64,000 bases of DNA from DATBJJ01 sp963750915 (GTDB taxonomy: Bacteria; Acidobacteriota; Vicinamibacteria; Vicinamibacterales; 2-12-FULL-66-21), in NCBI GenBank assembly GCA_963750915.1, contig CAVVSF010000002.1:124001-188000 (forward strand). The letters run 5' to 3'. Position 1 is the first letter of the stretch, and each line of letters starts with the position of its first letter. The position numbers and the translations under genes are program-made. A model generated the notes under the pieces. It was not told the origin of the DNA. It saw nothing but the letters and a program-made list of their open reading frames with translations, and ran no database searches. Positions 8,936 through 19,486 of the stretch are shown here, in pieces.

Positions 8936-9870
8936 ATGAACAAGCCTCTCGCGACGAAGACCGCAGCCGGAATCCTTGCCGTCGCTTTGACGCTCGGCGC
9001 ACCAGCCAGGGACGCGCACGCTCAGGACGCGCTGCAGCAGGTCAAGACGCTGTACGCGTCGGCGGCTTACGAAGACGCACTGACGATGGTGTCGCGAATC
9101 CAGCTCTCCGGCGTGAAGCCGGAAGTGGAGCAGTACCGCGTGTTCTGCCTCGTCGCCCTCGGACGCACCGCGGAAGCGGAGAAGGTGATCGCGGGCGTCG
9201 TCAAGGAAGACCCGGCGTTTCTCCCGGACGCGACCGAGACGTCGCCGCGGATCCACGAGATGTTCACGCGCGTGCGGCGGACGCTGGTGCCGGAGATCGC
9301 GCAGCAGATGTATCTCGAGGGACGGAGCGCGCTCGATCGCCGCGACCGCGAAGCCGCGATGGCGAAGTTCAGCGCCCTGGTCTCGCTGGTCGACACGACC
9401 TTCAAGGACAGTCCAGAGATGGAGCGCGAAGAGCCGATGCTCGGCGAGCTCAAGCTGCTGGCGTCGGGGTTTCTCGATCTGAGCCGCGCCGCCGCCGAAG
9501 CGAAGCCGAAGCCCGAGCGCGACTCCGACGTCGCCGAGTCGCACCGGCCGGGCGGGCGAGGGCGACGCCGCGGCCGCGACCGTGGCGCGCGCCCCGGTGC
9601 AGGTGACGCCGGCGGTGCCGATCCGGCAGGAGCTGCCGGCATGGCTGCCGCCCGATGTGTCGAACCGGCGCGAGTTCCGCGGCGCGATCCGCGTGTTCAT
9701 CTCGGAAGCGGGGCGTGTCACGGGCGTCGAGCTGGCCCCCGGCATCCATCCCCTCTACGACCGCCAGCTGCTGGCCGCGGCGAAGACGTGGGAGTATCAG
9801 CCGGCGCTGAAGAACGGCGTCGCCGATCGCCTCGGAGAAGGTGATCGAAGTCGTGCTGAAACCGCGTTAA
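8936..9870 (+). CDS. Exported TonB-C-like protein (two frameshifts)
   Basis: The reconstructed product is about 310 residues. It has a signal peptide (AGILAVALTLGAPARDAHA), an alpha-helical repeat-like region (AYEDALTMVSRIQLSG, ALGRTAEAEKVIAGVV) and a TonB C-terminal-like domain (REFRGAIRVFISEAGRVTG, ending QLLAAAKTWEYQPALKNG). TonB-C domains normally contact outer-membrane transporters, but no N-terminal Pro-rich TonB anchor is seen here, so a true energy-transducing role is uncertain. Frame gains of one occur near 9550 and near 9825. The restored C-terminus is SEKVIEVVLKPR. A hairpin follows. Confidence 0.65.
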
Positions 9871-9882
9871 GTCGCTGCCTGC

Positions 9883-9905
9883 GCTGCCGTCCCCGCGACG
9901 GCAGC
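9883..9905 (+). terminator. Hairpin after the TonB-C-like gene
   Basis: A perfect nine-base GC-rich stem (GCTGCCGTC / GACGGCAGC) with a five-base loop lies 12 bases after the stop at 9870. A long U tract is missing, so intrinsic termination is plausible, not certain. It would separate the 7723-9870 pair from the regulatory block. Confidence 0.5.
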
Positions 9906-10052
9906 ATAAAGTCTCCTCCTTCGCAACCTTTTGTCGGCGAAATAAGACCCGGACGCCTGCCGATCGCGCACGCGTTTGGCCGCGGCTCCCGCCACCCTCC
10001 GGAAAGCATAGAAAACAAAAGTCTTTTCCCGAGCTGAAATTTGTCGCCGGGC

Positions 10053-10067
10053 TGGCGGTGGCTTTGC
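10053..10067 (+). promoter_or_regulatory. Candidate sigma-54 promoter
   Basis: The sequence TGGCGGTGGCTTTGC matches the sigma-54 layout: TGGC at -24, conserved GG, a ten-base gap to the conserved GC, and a perfect TTGC at -12. It lies about 50 bases before the ATG at 10116. The A-C-G part of the -24 element is not matched. A sigma-54 activator is encoded downstream at 12678, which supports the idea. No activator binding site was identified. Confidence 0.45.
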
Positions 10068-10115
10068 ACAATGCGGGAACGCGCCGTCGTTTTCGGAGCC
10101 AGTCAGTGACATCCA

Positions 10116-11865
10116 ATGTTGTCACCAGGCGTTATCGAGATGCTCGACCAGGTGCGGTCGGAGTTCGGCGTCGACGTCGAAGTCGTCGATGCCAGCCTGG
10201 CCGGCGCCTGGACGCCCGAAGGCGCGCGACACCCGCGTGTCCTCGCCGGATCGGAGCTGCGCGCGCTCGGCCTGGGGGTGCTGCGCGAGGGCCGCCCGGC
10301 CTCCGTCAGGGTCGACGGACAGGACTACCGGCTCGTGCCGCTGCGGAACGGGCGGAATGGCGCCGACTGGCTTGCTGGCGATGCGGCTGACAAGCGACAC
10401 TCCGGCGGTTCCTGCAGCCGATGTTCGTGAGCTCGCGCCGTCGTCGGACCGCGGGCGAGGCCAGCGGTCGCAGGAGGATCCGTGGGTCGAAGTGCTCCGC
10501 GGGGCGATCGAGGCGGACCTCTCGAACAGCGAGGAGATTGACGGCGAACGTCAGCAGGCCCGGGCCCTGCGCGGCGCCCTGCGCTTCCTCACCTATCTGG
10601 CCTCGGCGACGAACTCGCACGAAGTCGCGGAGGCCGCGATTCAGGCCGCCGCGATCTGGTTCGATGCCGATGCCCGCGTCTATCGGCGCCGTCCCGTAGG
10701 CATCGAGCATCGCTACGCTCTCGTGGCGTCGCTGCCTGGCGCAGAACGAGTGCCCGAGACCCGCGAGTTGCCGGATCTGATCGCGAACGTGGAGCCGCCC
10801 TTCGCGCGGCTGTCGTCGCTCCCCGGGGTCACGGGCGGGCGCGAGGCCGTGCTCGTGCCGTTGACGTCGCTGACGGGCGCGGGCGACCAGTCGGAGTGGC
10901 TGCTCGTGCTGCTCGGCACCGTGCCCGCCGAGGCTGATGTCACCCTTGAAGCGCTCGGCCGCGTGCTCGGCCTGCAGATGGAGCGCCTGGCGCTCGAGCG
11001 TGGCGCCGCGGCCCGGGTGCGGTTCGAGCAGGTGCTGGTTCGCGCCGAGCGGCCGGTGGAGTTGACGGCGCTCGACCTGCTGCGCGACCTGGTGGGACAG
11101 ACGAAGGGGCAGCGGGCGGCGCTGTGGGTCCAGCACGGTCCCGAGCTCCGGCGCATGGCGGCGGTGGGGGCGTCATCGTCGCTGGCGTCGCCGCTGTCGG
11201 TGCTGCCCGATGAACATCGTTCGGACGGCGACTGTCAGGTGCGGACGCTTGCGCTCGGGCCACATCGCCGAGCCCGACTTGAGGTTGGCGCGCTCGACGT
11301 TGAAGGACAGGGCGAGCCCTTTGAAGCGGAGGTGTCGCTGGTCGTCGATGCCTGTGCATCGGTCCTGCGAAGCTGGCTGCCGGTGGCGGTGGGCCAGACG
11401 CCGTTCGGTTCGTCGCCGTCGTCGTCGGTGGTCACGGATTTCGCTCGACGCCTGGAAGAAGAGCTGGCGCGCGCCAAGCGTTTCGACCGCGACCTCGCGG
11501 TCCTCGTCGTCGAATCAGGGGTTCTGGCCTGGCCCCGGGAAACCGTTGATCGACTGGTCGACGTCCTGCGCGGCGAGCTGCGTGGTTCGGACGTGATGGG
11601 GCTGGTCGGCGAGCGGCGGGTCGTCGTGTTGCTGATCGAGACACACGAGAGCGGCATCGGGACCGTCGTTCAGCGGCTGCGCCGCCGTCTCAGCCAGGCG
11701 ATTCCGGAGCTGAAGCTTTGCCGACGCTGGTGCTCGGGCAGGCCGCGTTCTCAACGCGATTGCGCGACCGCCGAAGCGCTGTTGTCGCGGGCGGTCTTCA
11801 ACGCGGAAACCGATGCCGGTGATGAACCGGCGGCAGACGGATGGCCGAGGCGGTGGGCGGGATGA
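10116..11865 (+). CDS. Putative signalling protein, GAF-like with degenerate GGDEF-like C-terminus (frameshifts)
   Basis: The reconstructed product is about 580 residues. The N-terminus (MLSPGVIEMLDQVRSEFGVD) is not recognised. The middle reads like a GAF domain (LRFLTYLASATNSHEVAEAA). The C-terminus follows the GGDEF-fold pattern: FARRLEEELARAKRFDRDLA, then RGSDVMGLVGERRVVVLLIE. The catalytic GG(D/E)EF is replaced by GERRV, so cyclase activity is unlikely and a structural or c-di-GMP-sensing role is more plausible. Frame changes lie near 10395, 11715 and 11755; the last two cancel. It heads the block leading to two PilZ genes and the sigma-54 activator. Confidence 0.55.
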
Positions 11866-11888
11866 CGTTGGCGGAGATGAGATAGCGG

Positions 11889-12253
11889 ATGCGACGAGGG
11901 ATGAGTGACCGTCGAATGATGCCGCGGTTCGACGTGGTGGGGCAGTTGGCGGGCACATTGGACGCGGCGGTGTCGATGGGCGTGCGGGACGTCGGCCGTG
12001 GCGGTGCCAAGGTCGAGTCGGTTTGCAGCCTGCCCACGGGATCGATGCACCGCGCGACGTTCTCCTGCGACGGCATCGAGGCGGCGGTGCAGGTCCGTGT
12101 TCGTCACGTCAAGCCGATGACCTCGAGCGCGGGAGAGCTGCGGTACCTGCTCGGCGTCGAGTTCGTCAGCCGTCGCCGGCGGTGAGTGAAATGATCGAGC
12201 GGTGGTTGCGGCTCCATGGCGATGGAGCGGCAGCGTCGGGAGATGCGAATTGA
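11889..12253 (+). CDS. PilZ-domain protein (frameshift near 12170)
   Basis: This is a small PilZ-type protein, about 121 residues after repair. It has the arginine-bearing N-terminal stretch RRMMPRFDVVGQL, the central VRDVGRGGAKVES (the DxSxxG-like second motif, here with GRGG) and LLGVEFVS at the end of the barrel. Loss of one base near 12170 removes the natural tail, which reads VSEMIERWLRLHGDGA in the next frame. PilZ domains bind cyclic di-GMP, often to control EPS production. The final TGA (12251-12253) directly abuts the GTG of the next PilZ gene. Confidence 0.7.
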
Positions 12254-12619
12254 GTGACGTCGGTCAGGCGGGCATGGTCGGTCAGTCGGCGCATCGACCG
12301 TCGGCGTTCGCCGCGGGTGATGCTGCCTGAGGACGAGGAGTGCTGTCTGCAGTTGCGGACGCGCGTGCGGCTCTCGACATCAGCCTGACCGGGGCGCTGG
12401 TCGAGATCCGATCTGCCGCTGGCGGTGGGCGTCCGAGGACGGTTACGCTTCGCGCTTGCCGGCTCGTCGTTCGCGCCGACGGTGCAGATTCGGCGGCGGG
12501 CGGACGCCCCGACGCGTGCCGCGGCGCCGCAGGAGCAGAACTTCGGCGCGATGTTCACGTCGATGGATGACGCCAGTCGGCGGCGCCTGGAAGATTTTCT
12601 GAGGAAAGCCACTCCCTAG
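12254..12619 (+). CDS. Second PilZ-domain protein (two compensating frameshifts)
   Basis: The reading begins at GTG 12254 (VTSVRRAWSVSRRIDRRRSP), shifts by one base near 12371 and shifts back near 12410. The result is about 121 residues. The middle has LDISLTGALVEIRS, the DxSxxG PilZ motif in good form. The end is NFGAMFTSMDDASRRRLEDF. The arginine-rich RRIDRRRSPR stretch resembles the RxxxR c-di-GMP site. Adjacency to the first PilZ gene suggests a duplicated pair serving the EPS locus. Confidence 0.65.
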
Positions 12620-12677
12620 TGGGCGGTCCTCCCGGAGATTCGGTGGAGCCACAACAGCCGGGCATCGGGGACGCGGA

Positions 12678-13758
<1,081 letters not shown>

Positions 13759-13784
13759 GCCCTGGTCAGGCGGCGGATCAACCG

Positions 13785-14788
13785 ATGTACGAAGCGTTCT
13801 ACGGACTGCGAGGAGCGGCCGTTCGAGCTGGTGCCGAACCCGCGTTTCCTGTTTCTCACGTCCCGTCAGCGCGAGGCGCTGAGCAACCTGCAGTACGGGC
13901 TGACCGCCGCCCGCGGCTTGACGCTGCTCATTGGCGAAGCCGGCACCGGCAAGACGACGCTCCTGCAGGCGGCGCTGGCAGATCCGAAAGCGACGGGCGT
14001 CCGCGTCGTGCTGATGAGCAACCCGACGCTGACGCGGTCGGAGTTCTACGAGTTCCTGGCCGCCGCCTTCGGCCTGACCGACGCGGCGGGCGAGTCGAAG
14101 ACGCGGTTTCTGTTCGAGCTGCGCCGCGAACTGCAGGAGCGCCACGACGGCGGGCGTGTTGAGCGCGCTGGTGGTTGACGAAGCGCAGAGCATCCCCTAC
14201 GAGCTGCTCGAGGAGATTCGCCTGCTCAGCAACATCGAGACGACGACCACCAAGCTGGTGAACGTGATTCTGGCCGGCCAGCCGGAGCTGTCCGATCGAC
14301 TGAACGATACCTCGTTGCGGCAGCTGAAGCAGCGGATTTCTCTGCGCTGCCAGTTGACGCCGATGGATCTCAACGAAACGGCATCCTATCATCGCCGGTC
14401 GCATCCGTATCGCCGGTGGTCGACCCGAGCAGGTGTTCACGCGCGAGGCCGTCGGTGCGATTTTCGCGGCTTCGGGAGGGTTACCGCGCACCGTCAACGT
14501 TGTAGCGATAACGCGCTGATCGGCGGTTTTGCCGCGCGGGTCAAGCCGATCAATGCGGCGTTCGTCGAGGAAGTGTGCCGTGACTTCGACATTCGCCGGA
14601 CGGCCAGTTCGCCCGGTGAGGTTCCAGCGTTTACCGAACAGGATGAGCCGCCTGCGGCAGGAGAGAATCGCCCGCTCGGTGCGCCGCGGGTGCCGGCGGC
14701 GGCGAGCGGTGCGGCGCCGGCGCTCGAGAGCGACGTCACGCCGATATTCGGTCACGCCAGCCGGAAGCGACGGTTTTCGTTCTTTTGA
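13785..14788 (+). CDS. XrtA-associated ExeA/GspA-like ATPase (four frameshifts)
   Basis: The restored protein is about 335 residues and starts MYEAFYGLRERPFELVPNPR, the classic start of ATPases found in exosortase A loci (PrsE-like/ExeA family). Walker A is GEAGTGKTT near residue 53; Walker B is LVVDEAQS. Frames change near 13812, 14148 and 14390 (extra bases) and 14503 (lost base), and the reading then continues DNALIGGFAARVKPINAAFV. The family is thought to remodel or energise envelope export, but the mechanism is not established. The next gene begins 17 bases after the stop. Confidence 0.78.
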
Positions 14789-14805
14789 GAGCAGGGGCTA
14801 CGTTC

Positions 14806-15489
14806 ATGCGCAAGTCAATCGTGCCGATCTCGTCACGGGGCGCCCAGCCGGTGCGGCTCGTCCTCATAACCGTCCTCCTCGTGGTCACGATGTTCGTGCT
14901 GCCCTCGGTCGCGCAGTCGACGACGGCGCCGGGTCAGGCGCCGCGGCCGAGCCTTCCTGCTGGCGCTCCAGCGGCGACCGGCCCGTCGGTTGACGTGCCG
15001 GCGGAATACGTGATCGGTCCGCAGGACGTGCTGGGGGTCATGTTCTGGCGCGATGCCGACATGACTGGTGACGTCACGGTGCGTCCCGACGGGCGGATCA
15101 CGCTGCCGCTGATCGGCGATCTGCAGGCGGCTGGCCTGTCGCCGGAGGCGCTGAAGAAGAGCATTGAAACCGCCGCCGCTCCTCTCTTCAAGGATCAGCC
15201 GACGATCACGGTGGTCGTGCGGCAGATCAACAGCCGCAAGGTCTTCATCACCGGTCAAGTCACTAACCCCGGCGCGCACGTGCTCACCGGCCCGCTCACG
15301 GTGATGCAGCTGATCTCGATGGCTGGCGGGCTGACCGAGTTTGCCAAGAAGAAGGACATCACGGTGATGCGGACCGAGGCGAACGGCCAGCAGTCGGTGC
15401 TGCCGTTCAATTACTCCGACGTCGCCAAGGGCAAGAACGTGGCGCAGAACGTCGTCCTCAAGCCCGGCGACACGGTCGTGGTGCCGTAG
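14806..15489 (+). CDS. Polysaccharide export protein, Wza-like
   Basis: This 227-residue protein has an N-terminal hydrophobic export segment (LVLITVLLVVTMFVLPSVA) and a poly_export domain starting EYVIGPQDVLGVMFWRDADM, with VTVRPDGRITLPLIGDLQAA. An SLBB domain follows (KVFITGQVTNPGAHVL). Such proteins form the outer-membrane or periplasmic conduit for EPS. No lipobox Cys is apparent. I start at the ATG 14806, since upstream in-frame residues overlap the ATPase end. The barrel gene follows after two bases. Confidence 0.9.
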   Translation: MRKSIVPISSRGAQPVRLVLITVLLVVTMFVLPSVAQSTTAPGQAPRPSLPAGAPAATGPSVDVPAEYVIGPQDVLGVMFWRDADMTGDVTVRPDGRITLPLIGDLQAAGLSPEALKKSIETAAAPLFKDQPTITVVVRQINSRKVFITGQVTNPGAHVLTGPLTVMQLISMAGGLTEFAKKKDITVMRTEANGQQSVLPFNYSDVAKGKNVAQNVVLKPGDTVVVP

Positions 15490-15491
15490 CG

Positions 15492-16880
15492 ATGCGCCCG
15501 GTTGTCCTGGCGACGGTCGTGTGCGCCTGCGCCGTGGCGGCGGATGCTTCCGCGCAGATGGTGCAGCGTCCGGCGCGGCCGTATCGCGGCTTGTTCGGCG
15601 GCGCTCCGACGACGGATCCCAATCGCACGCGTTCGGAGTTGACGTTTACCGGTAGCGTGCTCGTCGGCCACGACACCTGGCTCTCGCCCGCAGGCGCCGC
15701 CGGCGGCATCGACGCTACGACCGCGCCCCAGAGCGGAGGCACGCTCAATGGTGAAGCGGCGATCCGCTACCACCGCGGCCGGGCCCAGCGCTCGGTCACA
15801 GTCGACGCCCGTACGCTGACGCTCGGCTACTCGGGCATCGGCGTGGATCCCACGATCAACGGCCATGTTTCGATCGACGGCGAGACGAATCTCGGGCGCG
15901 TGGCGCAGCTGCGCCTCGCCCAGAGTTTCTCCTACGAACCGACGCTGGTGCTCGGCGGCACCGGTGCGAGCCTCGGCGACGCCGGCACCGCGCTGGCGCC
16001 TGAGGCAGACATTCCGATCGTCTCCTCGGTGACGTCGGGATATCTGGAGCAGCGTTCGTGGTCGTCGAACTCGAGCGCGTCCGTGGAACGCCGGTGGACG
16101 CCGCGCCAGACGACGGAGGTGAACGCTGGGTATTTGCGTTCGACGTTCCTCGACGAGCTGGGATTCGACACGCGCGCGGTTCGTGCCGACGCGTCGCACA
16201 CGTGGCAGGTCACCCGGACGGCCAGCCTGCGCGGGCTCTACAGCTTCACCGACCTGCACTCGCAGGCCGCGGACGGCCTGACGACGCCGATGACGGACCA
16301 GCGGATCGACGGGGCGCTCGGCTACGCGCGGCGGTTGACGCCGACGCGGCACCTGAGCTTCAGCGTCGGCGGCGGCGCGACGCGCGTGAGCACGCTGAAT
16401 TCGTCGAATCGCTCGCCGCTTGCCTACTGGATGCCCTCGGGCGAAGGATCGTTCGCCATCGACGTCGGCCGGAGCTGGTCGGTTGCGACCAACTACACGC
16501 GGTCCGTCAGCGTGCTGCAGGGCGTGTCGCTCACGACGTTTGCGACCGACTCGGCGAACGTCGCGGTCGACGGCCTGATCAGCTCACGCATCGAGACGTC
16601 AATTTCGGCCACCTACTCGAACGGGCACGCGGGCGGGTCGAACACGCAGGGCCGGTTTGAGCACTACACGGGGTCGCTCCAGTTCCGCTACGCGATCTCG
16701 CGATGCTGCGCTGCGGCGATCAACTACGACTACTACGTCTACACCTTTGCAGACGTGCCCGACCTGTCGCCGGCGTTCCTCTCGAATTTCGATCGACAGG
16801 CAATCAGGGTGGGCTTCACGGTGTGGCTGCCGCTCTACGGTCGCTACACGGACGGTGGCCCGCCGGCGCGCTCGCGATAA
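15492..16880 (+). CDS. Outer-membrane beta-barrel protein of the XrtA/EPS locus
   Basis: The 462-residue product begins with a signal peptide (ATVVCACAVAADASA) and is otherwise rich in alternating polar/hydrophobic beta strands such as RTASLRGLYSFTDLHSQ and FAIDVGRSWSVATNYTRSV. It ends with a strand, IRVFTVWLPLYGRY-like, at 16797-16850, and then PPARSR. It fits the PEP-CTERM-associated outer-membrane proteins placed between the export protein and Wzz in these loci. A role as the outer-membrane EPS pore or partner is inferred from context. It is intact. Confidence 0.72.
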   Translation: MRPVVLATVVCACAVAADASAQMVQRPARPYRGLFGGAPTTDPNRTRSELTFTGSVLVGHDTWLSPAGAAGGIDATTAPQSGGTLNGEAAIRYHRGRAQRSVTVDARTLTLGYSGIGVDPTINGHVSIDGETNLGRVAQLRLAQSFSYEPTLVLGGTGASLGDAGTALAPEADIPIVSSVTSGYLEQRSWSSNSSASVERRWTPRQTTEVNAGYLRSTFLDELGFDTRAVRADASHTWQVTRTASLRGLYSFTDLHSQAADGLTTPMTDQRIDGALGYARRLTPTRHLSFSVGGGATRVSTLNSSNRSPLAYWMPSGEGSFAIDVGRSWSVATNYTRSVSVLQGVSLTTFATDSANVAVDGLISSRIETSISATYSNGHAGGSNTQGRFEHYTGSLQFRYAISRCCAAAINYDYYVYTFADVPDLSPAFLSNFDRQAIRVGFTVWLPLYGRYTDGGPPARSR

Positions 16881-16899
16881 CAGACAGGTATTTACCAGC

Positions 16900-18504
16900 A
16901 TGCTCCCCAACAAGAAGTACACACCGGCGGATTTCATTCAGATCCTGAAGAACCGTGCGGCGCTGATCGTGGTGCCGGCGGTGGTCGGCCTGCTGCTCGC
17001 GCTGGTCGTGTCGTCGCAGTTGCCCGACGTCTTCGAGGCGGAATCGCTGATCCAGATCATCCCGCAGCGCGTACCCGATAGCTTCGTCCGGTCGACGGTG
17101 ACGATCAAGACCGAGGATCGCCTCGATGCGATCGGCGCGCAGGTGAAGAGCCGGACCCAGCTCGAAAAGATGATCACCGAGCTGGATCTCTACAAAAAGC
17201 AGCGGGCCGTGGCGCCCATGCAGGACATCGTCGAGCTGATGCGCGCTGGCATTTCGACCGAGGTCATCCGGCCGCGGAACCCGATGGAGCCGGTGGATGC
17301 GTTCTATCTGCGATTCAAGTACCGAGGACGCGGTGATGGCGAGCCGTGTCACCGAGCGGCTCGGCATGCTCTACATCGACTACAACGCGCGTGAACGCGG
17401 CGCGCTGGCGCACGGCACCAACGAGTTTCTCGGCTCGGAGCTCGAAGAAGCCAAGCGGCGGCTCGACGAGGTCGGGGCGAAGCTCCAGGGGTTCCGCGAA
17501 CGCAACTCGGGCAAGCTCCCGACCCAGCTGCAGTCGAACATCCAGATGATCCAGACCGTGCAATCGCAGCGTCAGTCGCTCGTCGACTCGCTGGCGCGCG
17601 ATCGGGACCGCAAGTTGACGCTCGAGCAGCTCTACAGCGACGCCCTCAACGCTCCGGCCGCGGCGCTGCCGGTGACGGTCGGGCTCGGCACCAATCCGAC
17701 GGCCGTGGCGACGATGTCGCCGCGCCAGCAGCTCGAGCTGCGCCAAGACTGGCGCTCACGCAGCTGGAGACGAAGCTCAGCGACAGTCATCCCGACGTCC
17801 GGATTGCGCGCCGGCGGGTTGCTGATCTCGAGAAGCAGGTGGCAGCGCTGCCCGATCCCGGCCCCGCGACCGCATCGGGACCGACCGGTGCCACGCCAGA
17901 GGAACTGCAGCGCCGCGATCGGCTCAGCACGATGCGCGCCGAGATCGAGAGCCTGGGTCGGCAGATCAAGAGCAAGGAAGCGCAGGAAGCGGCCCTCACT
18001 GCGACGATCGGGCAGTATCAGTCGCGGATCGAGGCGGTACCGGGCGTTGAGTCCGAGTACATCGTGCTGAACCGCGAATACGACTCGATGCAGGACGCGT
18101 ACAAGGATCTCCTGGCCAAGAGCGAGAACGCCCGCGTCGCCGAGAACCTGGAAAACCGCCAGGTCGGCGAGCAATTCAGGGTGCTCGATGCGCCGCGCGT
18201 GCCGTTCCGGCCGATCAGTCCGCAGCGCGTCTTGTTCTCGGGCGGCGGCCTGATTGCCGGTCTGCTGGCAGGGCTGCTCCTCGCCGCGCTCCTCGAGGTC
18301 AGGGACGTCAGCCTGAAGACCGACGTCGACGTCGCAGAGATTCTGAAGCTCCCGGTGATCGCCAGAGTGCCGACGATACTGCTCGACGAAGACCGGCGCC
18401 GGATCGCGCGCCGGCGGCGGCTCCTGTCGAGCGTCGCCGCACTCGCCTGCGTCGGCGCGGCCTACACCGTGTGGGCGCTGAAGCTCTGGCACTTCGTCGC
18501 GTAA
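16900..18504 (+). CDS. Wzz/GumC-type chain-length determinant (two frameshifts)
   Basis: The repaired product is about 534 residues. An N-terminal Wzz segment with a membrane helix (ALIVVPAVVGLLLALVV) is followed by a long periplasmic coiled coil (GSELEEAKRRLDEVGAKLQ, TMRAEIESLGRQIKSKEAQE). A second membrane helix lies near the C-terminus (FSGGGLIAGLLAGLLLAALL). It lacks a fused kinase; the BY-kinase is the next gene. One extra base near 17325 and one lost base near 17745 break the frame. It controls EPS chain length together with the kinase and export protein. Confidence 0.85.
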
Positions 18505-18550
18505 CCCGGACCAAGCCGGAGTGAACAACCGAGAGGAAGGGATCTGAGTC

Positions 18551-19453
18551 ATGGGTCGAATTGACGAAGCCTTGCGTCGGGCTAGCCAGTCTCCCCGCAC
18601 GGACGCGACGTCCGGCAGTAACGCGACGGCGACAGCGGAAGCGTTCGTGTCTCCGTGGGCGTTTCGCGATGGAGCGGAGCCGGCTCCGACGCCAGCAAGC
18701 CTCCCGTCGAACCCATTGGCGGCGGCATTGAACGCTCCCTTGGTAGAGCAGCACGGCTTTGCCCGCTTCAGCGGCACCTGGCTGCCGCGCCTGGTGATCG
18801 CGAAAGACGCGAACCGGCTGCTGGTGGAGGAGTTTAGGCAGCTCGCGGCGACGCTGCACCAGACGCAGGTGACCAACCAGCTGTGCGTGGTGATGGTTAC
18901 GAGCGCCGAACCAAACGAAGGCAAGTCAACGACGGCGTTGAACCTCGCGCTGACGCTTAGCGAGTCGTACAAGCGCAAGGTCCTGCTGATTGACGCCGAC
19001 CTGCGCCGTCCGTCGCTGCACGAGATCACGCAGGTCCCGAACGCCAGCGGTCTCGGCGAGACCCTGAAGGCAGCCAGCGAGCAGAAGCTGCCGCTCTATC
19101 AGCTGTCGGACACCCTGATGCTGGCGCCGGCGGGGCGGCCCGATTCGAACCCGATGGGTGCGCTCACGTCGCCGCGCATGCGGGTGATGCTGGCCGAAGC
19201 CGCGATGCGGTTCGACTGGGTGATTCTCGACGCGCCGCCGATCGGATTGATTGCCGATGCGAGCCTGCTCTCGCCGCTCAGCGACGGGGTGCTGCTCGTC
19301 GTCCGGTCAGGGCGCACGTATTACGCCGCGGCGCAGAAGGCCGTGGAAGCGATCGGCCGCGAACGGGTCCTGGGGGTCGTTCTCAACTACGTCGACGTGA
19401 AGACGTCGCCCGCGTATCAGCGCTACTACCATGCTGACGTGCCGATGATCTAG
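18551..19453 (+). CDS. BY-kinase-type tyrosine autokinase, CpsD/CapB family
   Basis: This 300-residue cytoplasmic ATPase begins MGRIDEALRRASQS, common to XrtA-associated BY-kinases. Walker A is TSAEPNEGKSTTALN near residue 120, Walker A' is VLLIDADLRRPSLHE, and Walker B is DWVILDAPPIGL. The C-terminus has only a few Tyr residues (AYQRYYHADV), a short version of the usual tyrosine cluster. It is expected to cycle phosphorylation with the Wzz-like protein encoded just upstream. GAGGAAGGGA lies upstream of the ATG. Confidence 0.9.
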   Translation: MGRIDEALRRASQSPRTDATSGSNATATAEAFVSPWAFRDGAEPAPTPASLPSNPLAAALNAPLVEQHGFARFSGTWLPRLVIAKDANRLLVEEFRQLAATLHQTQVTNQLCVVMVTSAEPNEGKSTTALNLALTLSESYKRKVLLIDADLRRPSLHEITQVPNASGLGETLKAASEQKLPLYQLSDTLMLAPAGRPDSNPMGALTSPRMRVMLAEAAMRFDWVILDAPPIGLIADASLLSPLSDGVLLVVRSGRTYYAAAQKAVEAIGRERVLGVVLNYVDVKTSPAYQRYYHADVPMI

Positions 19454-19486
19454 GGGCGACCGGATCGTTACCAGAGTGATGCTGCA

